Shown here: one piece after another, positions 58,188 to 64,000 of the stretch | Numbering within the stretch: position 1 is the stretch's first letter | Layout of the letters: each line of letters starts with the position of its first letter | From: Phenylobacterium sp. LH3H17 | GTDB taxonomy: Bacteria; Pseudomonadota; Alphaproteobacteria; Caulobacterales; Caulobacteraceae | DNA: 64,000 nt | Assembly (NCBI RefSeq): GCF_024298925.1 | Contig: NZ_CP101283.1 | Location: 2,485,001 to 2,549,000, forward strand | Direction: 5' to 3' | Notes under the pieces: model-generated | What the model was told of the DNA's origin: nothing | The model's input: only the letters and a program-made list of their open reading frames with translations | Databases searched by the model: none | Position numbers and translations under genes: made by a program

Positions 58188-58937
58188 TCAGCGCCGGCTT
58201 CCAGGCTGACCACCAGAGTTAGACGCTGTCCGATCCACCGCGAGTTCTCCCAAGAAGGCGTCGATGTCGTTGAGAAGGGCGGGCCACGTCGAGATCGGGT
58301 GTGGTGTCGAAGGGCTAGGGCCGCCGGCGTCAGCAGCGTGTGGGCCAGTGCTCAATAGGAGCCGTAGCTGGAGGCCCGACGCCGCTGTCGCATAGACCGT
58401 GCATTCCGCAGATGGCGCAAGGTCGCCGCAGTTCGCGTAGATTGATGTCGTTCTAAGCCCGCCCGCGGGACTGAAAAGATCAAACGCCTTGCCTGGCCGG
58501 TGATTGATGAGGAAGCCTTCTCTCTTGCCGCCCATGGTTGAGAACGGGGTGTGCGGTCGCCGTTCGCTGCCCACGTAGACGTCGAAGCCATAGAGCGATC
58601 TTAGCTGCGGACGGCCGATCTCGCGCGCCCTCGCGGTCAATGGAGCCGATGGAAAGGCCATCCTCGACACCTTGGCGGGAGGATCGTCGGGGCGTTGGCA
58701 ATAGGCCCAGCGCCCCGCCGCATCCCGGAATTTCCGGCTCGGTAGGTTCGGCACCTCTGCTCCGTCGCGCAAGAACGACGGCCGGAGCTCGGTCGGAATC
58801 GCGAAGAACTTGCCGCCCAGTTCAACCTTGACCTTGTCGGTGGGTTCACACGGTGGCGTGAGCGGATTGCAGCCCGCGAGAAGCGTCGAAATGACGGCCC
58901 CAAGGACTATCTGTGATCGACGGCGAATGACCGACAT
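58188..58937 (-). CDS. Hypothetical lipoprotein
   Basis: A 249-residue exported protein with a lipoprotein signal (ISTLLAGC, lipid-modified Cys23). The mature part has further cysteines (C30, C79 in AYCQRPDD, C174 in YANCGDLAPSAEC) and strand-rich segments such as KVKVELGGKFFAIPTELRPS, SLYGFDVYVG and GFLINHRPGKAFDLFSPAGG. No family recognised. Codon bias is weaker than in neighbouring housekeeping genes, suggesting an accessory gene. It lies alone between the acyl-CoA synthetase and valS genes. Confidence 0.7.
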   Translation of the reverse strand: MSVIRRRSQIVLGAVISTLLAGCNPLTPPCEPTDKVKVELGGKFFAIPTELRPSFLRDGAEVPNLPSRKFRDAAGRWAYCQRPDDPPAKVSRMAFPSAPLTARAREIGRPQLRSLYGFDVYVGSERRPHTPFSTMGGKREGFLINHRPGKAFDLFSPAGGLRTTSIYANCGDLAPSAECTVYATAASGLQLRLLLSTGPHAADAGGPSPSTPHPISTWPALLNDIDAFLGELAVDRTASNSGGQPGSRR

Positions 58938-59045
58938 CGGAAGCTCCCGCGCTCTGCGAGCAGCCTTACATCATCAGAAAACAACTTCACGACGTATTTT
59001 GGTCACTTTCTACATAAGATTGTAGCGATTTCCTGTCGCGAAGTC

Positions 59046-61709
59046 TCAGCCCGCCGCTTGCAGCCTCGACAATGCGCTTTCCAGCTTGGCCTTGGCGGCT
59101 TCGGATTCGGCCAGGCGCTCGCGGTTTTCCTCGACCACCTCCTCCTTGGCGTTGGCCACGAAGGCGGGATTGCCCAGCTTCTGGTTCACGTGGGCGATGT
59201 CGGAGGCGTGGGCGGCGATCTCCTTGGCCAGGCGCGCGCGTTCTGCGGCCAGGTCGATGAACTGCGCCACCGGCAGGGCCAGGGTGGCCCCGTCCACCAC
59301 GAAGGGGATGGCGCCCTCGGGAATGGCGTCCTCGAAGCGAACCTCGGAGACCCGCAGGGTCTGGGCGATCACCGCCGCGTTGGTCGTAAACACCTGGCGC
59401 TGGGTCGGGGTGGCCTCGACCACCAGCAGGGCGGGCTTGGCGCCGGGCGGCACGTTGAGCTCGGCGCGGACCGAGCGGCCCTCGCTGACGGCATTGATGA
59501 CCAGGCCGATCTCGGCGTCGGCGGCGGGGTCGATCAGGCTGGACGGCAGGACCGGCCATTGAGCGGTGATCAGCATGCCCTGCGCGCGCGGGGCGCCCAG
59601 GTCGGCGGTCTGGTTCCACAGCTCCTCGGTGATGTAGGGCATGACCGGGTGCAGCAGCTTGAGGATCACGTCCAGCACCCAGGCGGCGGTGGCCTGGGTT
59701 TCGGCCTTGGCGGCCTCGTCGGCGCCGTTCAGCAGGGGCTTGGCCAGCTCGACATACCAGTCGCAGTAGGTGTTCCAGATGAACCGATAGAGGCCGTTAG
59801 TGGCCTCGTCGAAGCCGCAGCCCTCCAGGGCGGCGGTCACTGTCTGGGCCGCGCGGGCGGTTTCGCCGACGATCCAGCGGTTGAGCACGCCCTTGACCTG
59901 GGCCGGGTCGAAGCCCTCGGCGCGGGCGCAGCCGTTCATCTGGGTGAAGCGGGTGGCGTTCCACAGCTTCGTGCCGAAATTGCGATAGCCTTCAATGCGC
60001 TGGGTGGAGAGCTTGATGTCGCGCGCCTGGCCCGACATGGCCGTGAGCGTGAAGCGCAGGGCGTCGGCGCCGTAGCTGTCCACCAGCTCCAGCGGGTCCA
60101 TGACATTGCCCTTGGACTTGGACATCTTGGCGCCCTTGGCGTCGCGCACCAGGGCGTTGAAGAACACCCGCTTGAACGGGACCTCGCCGGTGAAATGGAT
60201 GCCCAACATCATCATCCGGGCGACCCAGTAGAAGATGATGTCGAAGCCGGTCACCAGGGTGTGGGTCGGGTAGAACCGCGCCAGGTCGGCGGTCTTTTCC
60301 GGCCAGCCCAGGGTGGAGAACGGCCACAGGCCCGAGGAGAACCAGGTGTCCAGCACGTCCTCGTCCTGGCGCAGGGGCTCGTCGTGGCCGTAGTGCTCGC
60401 GCGCGGCGGCCTTGGCGGCTTCCTCGGTCTCCTCGACGAAGATGCTGCCGTCCGGCCCGTACCAGGCCGGGATGCGGTGACCCCACCAGAGCTGGCGGCT
60501 GACGCACCAGGGCTCGATGTTCCGCATCCACTCGAAGTAGGTCTTCTCCCAGTTCTTGGGCTCCAGGACCGTGCGCCCCTCCTCCACCGCCTTGATGGCG
60601 GGCTGGGCCAGGGTCTTGGCGTCGACGTACCACTGGTCGGTCAGGTAGGGCTCGATGACCACGCCGGAGCGGTCGCCGTGGGGGACCGCGTGACGGGTCT
60701 TCTCGATCTCGCGCAGCAGGCCCAGGGCCTCGAACTCGGCCACCACCTTCTTGCGGGCGGCGAAGCGGTCCAGGCCCTGATATTCCTTGGGCGCGTTCTC
60801 GTTGATCCGCGCCTGGGGGTCGAAGATGTTGATCAGCGGCAGGTTGTTGCGCTTGCCGACCTGGTAGTCGTTGAAATCGTGGGCCGGGGTGATCTTCACC
60901 GCGCCGGAGCCCTTTTCGGGATCGGCGTAGTCGTCGGCGATGATCGGGATCGGGCGGTTGACGATCGGCAGCCGCACGGCGCGGCCGATCAGGTGGGTAT
61001 AGCGCGGATCCTTGGCGTTCACCGCCACGGCGGTGTCGCCCAGCATGGTCTCGGGCCGGGTGGTGGCCACCACGATCTCGCCGGAGCCGTCCTCCAGCGG
61101 ATAGGCGAAGTGGTAGTAGGCGCCCTCGACCTCGCGCTGCTCGACCTCGATGTCGGAAATGGCGGTCTGGAAGTGCGGATCCCAGTTCACCAGCCGCTTG
61201 TCGCGATAGATCAGCTTCTGCTTGTGCAGGGTGACGAACACCTTGCGCACCGCGGCGGAGAGGCCCTCGTCGAGAGTGAAGCGCTCACGGCTCCAGTCGC
61301 AGGAGGCGCCCAGGCGGCGCAGCTGGTTGGTGATGGTCCCGCCGCTTTCGGCCTTCCACTCCCAGACCTTGGCGACGAACTCCTCGCGCCCCATGTCGCG
61401 GCGCGAACGGTTGCCGGCCTGGGCGAGCTGGCGTTCCACCACCATCTGGGTGGCGATGCCGGCGTGGTCGGTGCCGGGCAGCCACAGGGCCGCCTTGCCG
61501 CGCATACGTTCGAAGCGGGTCAGCACGTCCTGCAGGGTGTTGTTCAGCGCGTGGCCGATGTGCAGCGAACCGGTGACGTTCGGCGGCGGAATGACGATCG
61601 AGAACGGCTCGGCGGCCGGATCGGAGCTCGGCGCAAAGGCGCCCGAGGCCTCCCAGGCGGCGTAGAGGCGCGGTTCGGCGGTCTTGGGATCGAAGTTTTT
61701 TTCAAGCAT
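59046..61709 (-). CDS. valS: Valine--tRNA ligase
   Basis: An 887-residue class I aminoacyl-tRNA synthetase. The HIGH motif lies in PPNVTGSLHIGHALNNTLQD (about residues 40-60). The editing (CP1) domain contains VATTRPETMLGDTAVAVN, and KMSKS lies in DAKGAKMSKSKGNVMDPLE (about 530). The anticodon-binding domain and a C-terminal coiled coil (LAAERARLAKEIAAHASDI, then KEEVVEENRERLAESEAAKA) follow, typical of ValRS. The ATG of MLEKNFDP is chosen since homologs begin there; 25 earlier codons lie over the popZ terminator. It is downstream of popZ on the same strand, an order conserved in Caulobacterales. Confidence 0.96.
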   Translation of the reverse strand: MLEKNFDPKTAEPRLYAAWEASGAFAPSSDPAAEPFSIVIPPPNVTGSLHIGHALNNTLQDVLTRFERMRGKAALWLPGTDHAGIATQMVVERQLAQAGNRSRRDMGREEFVAKVWEWKAESGGTITNQLRRLGASCDWSRERFTLDEGLSAAVRKVFVTLHKQKLIYRDKRLVNWDPHFQTAISDIEVEQREVEGAYYHFAYPLEDGSGEIVVATTRPETMLGDTAVAVNAKDPRYTHLIGRAVRLPIVNRPIPIIADDYADPEKGSGAVKITPAHDFNDYQVGKRNNLPLINIFDPQARINENAPKEYQGLDRFAARKKVVAEFEALGLLREIEKTRHAVPHGDRSGVVIEPYLTDQWYVDAKTLAQPAIKAVEEGRTVLEPKNWEKTYFEWMRNIEPWCVSRQLWWGHRIPAWYGPDGSIFVEETEEAAKAAAREHYGHDEPLRQDEDVLDTWFSSGLWPFSTLGWPEKTADLARFYPTHTLVTGFDIIFYWVARMMMLGIHFTGEVPFKRVFFNALVRDAKGAKMSKSKGNVMDPLELVDSYGADALRFTLTAMSGQARDIKLSTQRIEGYRNFGTKLWNATRFTQMNGCARAEGFDPAQVKGVLNRWIVGETARAAQTVTAALEGCGFDEATNGLYRFIWNTYCDWYVELAKPLLNGADEAAKAETQATAAWVLDVILKLLHPVMPYITEELWNQTADLGAPRAQGMLITAQWPVLPSSLIDPAADAEIGLVINAVSEGRSVRAELNVPPGAKPALLVVEATPTQRQVFTTNAAVIAQTLRVSEVRFEDAIPEGAIPFVVDGATLALPVAQFIDLAAERARLAKEIAAHASDIAHVNQKLGNPAFVANAKEEVVEENRERLAESEAAKAKLESALSRLQAAG

Positions 61710-61760
61710 TTCGCTGCGGTGCTTACAATCTCGCTCCGGCCAGCGGAAGCGGGATGAGTC

Positions 61761-61795
61761 AAAACCGCCCTCCCCGAATTTCACGGAGAGGGCGG
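61761..61795 (-). terminator. Rho-independent terminator of popZ
   Basis: On the minus strand CCGCCCTCTCCG pairs with CGGGGAGGGCGG (one mismatch) and is followed by TTTTGA. It lies between popZ (stop at 61830) and valS (start at 61709). ValS therefore needs its own promoter or read-through. Confidence 0.85.
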
Positions 61796-61829
61796 ATTGG
61801 ATCTGGTCCGGTCGATTTGGGCGGGACGC

Positions 61830-62381
61830 CTAGCGCCCGCGGGCGATGCGCTCGACTTCCTGGTCCACGGTCGCCTGGACGATCTGCGGCAGGTTGTCGT
61901 CCAGCCACTGCTTGAGCATGGGCCGGAGCAGCTCGCGCACCACGTCTTCCAGGGTACGGCCCTCTGCCGGCATCTGGATGGACTTGGAGAGCTTGCCGAA
62001 GGCCGAGGCCGCGGCGGCCGCGGCGATGTCGCCGACCAGGCCCTGGCTGGGCGGCACGGGCGGCGGCTCGTAGGCCGGCTCCGGTTCCGGCTCGGGCTCG
62101 GGCTCGTAGGCCGCCAGCGGCTCAGGTTCAGGCTCCGGCTCGGCCGCGCCGGGGGTGTAGACGTCGAGATCGCCCACCTTCTCGGTCAGCTCCAGGACGC
62201 CATCATCCTCGGGCTCAGGCTCGGGTTCGGGTTCGGGCGCCGGCGCGGCGGCGACCTCGGGCTCGGCCTCTTCCTCAGCCGGCGCAGCCCCATCTGCGGG
62301 TGCGTCATCCTCCGAGATAATGCGCCGGATGGAGGCCAGGATCTCCTCCATCGTCGGTTCTTGCGAAGTCTGGTCGGACAT
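61830..62381 (-). CDS. popZ: Polar organizing protein PopZ (DUF2497)
   Basis: A 183-residue cytoplasmic scaffold that self-assembles at the cell poles and tethers the chromosome origin through ParB. The N-terminal binding helix is QEPTMEEILASIRRIISEDD (about 7-26). A Pro/Glu-rich disordered spacer (repeated EPEPEPEP, PED region) covers about 30-110. The C-terminal oligomerisation part is LVGDIAAAAAASAFGKLSKS, then TLEDVVRELLRPMLKQWLDD and PQIVQATVDQEVERIARGR. This is the full Caulobacter PopZ architecture. The start after the conserved MSDQTSQEP context is used, not one 24 codons upstream. The position between tolC and valS matches Caulobacter. Confidence 0.95.
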   Translation of the reverse strand: MSDQTSQEPTMEEILASIRRIISEDDAPADGAAPAEEEAEPEVAAAPAPEPEPEPEPEDDGVLELTEKVGDLDVYTPGAAEPEPEPEPLAAYEPEPEPEPEPAYEPPPVPPSQGLVGDIAAAAAASAFGKLSKSIQMPAEGRTLEDVVRELLRPMLKQWLDDNLPQIVQATVDQEVERIARGR

Positions 62382-62479
62382 ATGCTGGGCCGTCGCTGGA
62401 GCGATGAAAGAATCCGTACGCGTCACGGTAGGCGCGTGCAGGTGATCCTGCAATTTCCGCCAAGCTTCGCAAGCGCGTA

Positions 62480-62496
62480 TTCGCCTGTCAGGCGAA
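62480..62496. other. Hairpin between tolC and popZ
   Basis: TTCGCCT (62480-62486) and AGGCGAA (62490-62496) with a GTC loop, 21 bases upstream of the first tolC codon side's stop (62517, minus strand). It lacks a T-run and may be a weak terminator of tolC. Confidence 0.35.
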
Positions 62497-62516
62497 GTCT
62501 TGCGGCGAATGGCCGC

Positions 62517-63989
62517 TTACTTCGGCGCGGTCGGCGCAGCCTCCATGGGCTTTTCGACCGGCTTGGGCGTCAGCACCCCGTCCACGATGGCGATCGGCTC
62601 TTCCCACGGCACCCAGCCCCAGGTGAAGCGGAGTTTGGAGAAGTTGACCTTCGGGTCGTAGCGGGTGACGGCGGGGGTGAGGTTCGGCGCCTCCAGCCGG
62701 CCCATCTGGGCCAGGACATTGGTGGCGGCCACGTATTCGTCGCGGCGCGCGCTGACCTGGGCCAGTTCGGCGGCGCGCAGCTCCTGCTCGGCGTTCAGCA
62801 CGTCGAGAGTGGTGCGCAGGCCGACCTGCTGTTCCTGGCGGGTGCCTTCGGCGGCGATGCGCGCGGCGCGGACCTGCTCGTCGCTGGAGCCGATATTGGC
62901 GCGGGCGGCGATGAGCTGGCTCCAGGACTGGGTCAGCCCCTGCAGCACCGTGCGCCGGGCGGTCTCGACGCCGATTCGGTCGGCGTTGTTGCGCTCGATC
63001 TGCGCGCGGACCCGCGAATTGGTCAGGCCGCCAGTGAACAGCGGCACGGTGAGCACGGCCGAGCCCTGGATATTTCGGGCGTAGTCCTCGGTCTCGAGCG
63101 GATCGGCCTGGCCGTTCCAGCCGACGGTGCCGCGCAGGGCGAGGCTGGGCATGCGTTCGGCGCGGGCGCCGGCCAGGCGGGCGCGGCTGGCCTGCTGGGC
63201 GTATTCGGCGCCGCGGATCTGCGGGCTGGAATTCTCGGCTGTGTCGAAGGCCTGGGCCACGTCGGTCGGCAGCAAGGCCGCAAGCGAGGGCTCGGGCGCC
63301 AGGTCGCCGGGATTCTGGCCTACCACGGCGGCGTAGTTGGCGCGGCTGATGGCGAGCTGGGACTGAGCCTGGGAAAGCTGGAACTCGGCGGCCGCCCGGC
63401 GTGCCTCGGACTGGGCGACATCGGTGCGGGTGATCTCGCCCACATCGAAGCGGGCCTTGGATTCGTCGAGCTGGCGCCCCAGGACGCGGACGTTCTCCTG
63501 GCGGATGCGCAGGGCCTCGATGTCGCGGCGGGTGTCGACATAGGCGGTGATGACATTGGCCAGCACCTGGGCCTCGATACGGCGCAGGTTCTCGCGGCCG
63601 GTCAGGATGTCGGCCTCGGCGGCGGAGACCGCCGCGGCGGTGCGCCCGCCGGTGTAGAGCGGCTGGGTCAGGCTGAAGCCGGCCGCGCCGGAATTGCCCT
63701 CGATCGGCCCGAACACCCGCACGCCGTTGATCACGCGGCCGCCCGGCGTCCGGTTTTCGTCGTAGTTGCCCTGGATGCTGGCGGAGAGTGTCGGCCGGTA
63801 GCCCGTGCGCGCCTGGACGTAGCTTTCGTCCAGAGCACGCTGCGAGGCGCGCTGGGCCTGCAAGGTCGGGTTGGAGTCGTAGGCGAGCGCGATGGCCTCG
63901 GCCAAGGTTTCGGCGGAGGCCGGGACGGCGCAGCCAAGGCCCGCGACACAGACCGCAGCGAGCAAAGCTCCGCGACGACTATTGAACAT
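62517..63989 (-). CDS. tolC: TolC family outer membrane efflux/secretion protein
   Basis: A 490-residue outer-membrane channel, forming a trimeric beta-barrel and periplasmic tunnel for RND efflux pumps or type I secretion. Signal peptide residues 1-26 (cleaved after PASA). Two outer-membrane efflux repeats are visible: the first with ETLAEAIALAYDSNPTLQAQ and SLTQPLYTGGRTAAAVSAAE, the second with IRGAEYAQQASRARLAGARA and VLTVPLFTGGLTNSRVRAQI. The C-terminal extension after ALAQMGRLEAPNLTPAV ends EKPMEAAPTAPK. It is the type used with RsaDE-like type I systems in Caulobacter. It may serve the RTX proteins at the left end (inference). Complete within the window. Confidence 0.93.
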   Translation of the reverse strand: MFNSRRGALLAAVCVAGLGCAVPASAETLAEAIALAYDSNPTLQAQRASQRALDESYVQARTGYRPTLSASIQGNYDENRTPGGRVINGVRVFGPIEGNSGAAGFSLTQPLYTGGRTAAAVSAAEADILTGRENLRRIEAQVLANVITAYVDTRRDIEALRIRQENVRVLGRQLDESKARFDVGEITRTDVAQSEARRAAAEFQLSQAQSQLAISRANYAAVVGQNPGDLAPEPSLAALLPTDVAQAFDTAENSSPQIRGAEYAQQASRARLAGARAERMPSLALRGTVGWNGQADPLETEDYARNIQGSAVLTVPLFTGGLTNSRVRAQIERNNADRIGVETARRTVLQGLTQSWSQLIAARANIGSSDEQVRAARIAAEGTRQEQQVGLRTTLDVLNAEQELRAAELAQVSARRDEYVAATNVLAQMGRLEAPNLTPAVTRYDPKVNFSKLRFTWGWVPWEEPIAIVDGVLTPKPVEKPMEAAPTAPK

Positions 63990-64000
63990 GCTTATCCCCG

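Noticed and set aside
59058..61757. An 899-codon open frame on the plus strand
   Set aside because: Antisense to valS, with the same Gly/His/Val/Leu shadow composition and no recognisable family.
62050..62260. Long EPEP-encoding repeat in popZ as a possible assembly artefact
   Set aside because: A Pro/Glu-rich disordered spacer is a known part of PopZ, and the frame is intact.

Overview
The window is a high-GC chromosomal segment (third codon positions almost always G or C) from an alphaproteobacterium, most likely a member of the Caulobacterales such as Phenylobacterium or Caulobacter. The strongest support is the tolC - popZ - valS block at the right end (PopZ is the alphaproteobacterial polar organizing protein). 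An UrcA-family protein, several PEPxxWA-CTERM proteins and a TonB-dependent receptor agree with this. No tRNA, rRNA, CRISPR array, integrase or intact insertion sequence was seen.

Positions 1-16,900 look accessory. They hold an UrcA-like secreted protein, an unknown helical protein, a decayed glycoside hydrolase family 65 gene, a 1,666-residue DUF5801-repeat protein and a kexin-like subtilase with RTX repeats. After these come a VOC-fold protein, an unknown protein coupled to a small potassium channel, a PhoPQ-activated pathogenicity-related (PqaA-type) protein, a Cys-motif protein, a 40-residue hydrophobic ORF and a 44-residue metallothionein missed by length filters. Gene density is low here and several gaps exceed 400 bases.

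Positions 16,873-24,050 carry a GlxA-type AraC regulator, a glutathione S-transferase, an ECF42-type sigma factor with its DGPF (YCII) partner, a large TonB-dependent receptor and an outer-membrane beta-barrel protein. Positions 24,248-31,600 hold a ketoacyl-ACP synthase III-like enzyme with a GNAT acetyltransferase, three PEPxxWA-CTERM proteins, an M48 (Ste24-type) protease, a DUF488 protein and an MscS channel.

From 31,700 on the content is mostly housekeeping: RidA, a pentad-repeat mini-protein, pyruvate phosphate dikinase, both glycyl-tRNA synthetase subunits, a fasciclin protein and a relative sharing its C-terminal tail, PII plus AmtB (nitrogen), IspE (isoprenoids), a TPR lipoprotein and ETF-ubiquinone oxidoreductase. 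These are followed by a uracil-DNA glycosylase, a lytic transglycosylase, a short glycosyltransferase, a PA0069-type radical SAM protein, a CYP153-like P450, a TrmA/RumA-type RNA methyltransferase, two glycine-zipper proteins, TlyA with an acyl-CoA synthetase, a lipoprotein, valS, popZ and tolC.

No single multi-gene system here is clearly undescribed. The most promising leads are the giant DUF5801 protein with its RTX protease and a perfect 24-bp palindrome upstream, the metallothionein with six CxC pairs, the shared C-terminal tail of the fasciclin pair, the pentad-repeat mini-protein, and glyQ starting about 20 bases after a strong terminator.
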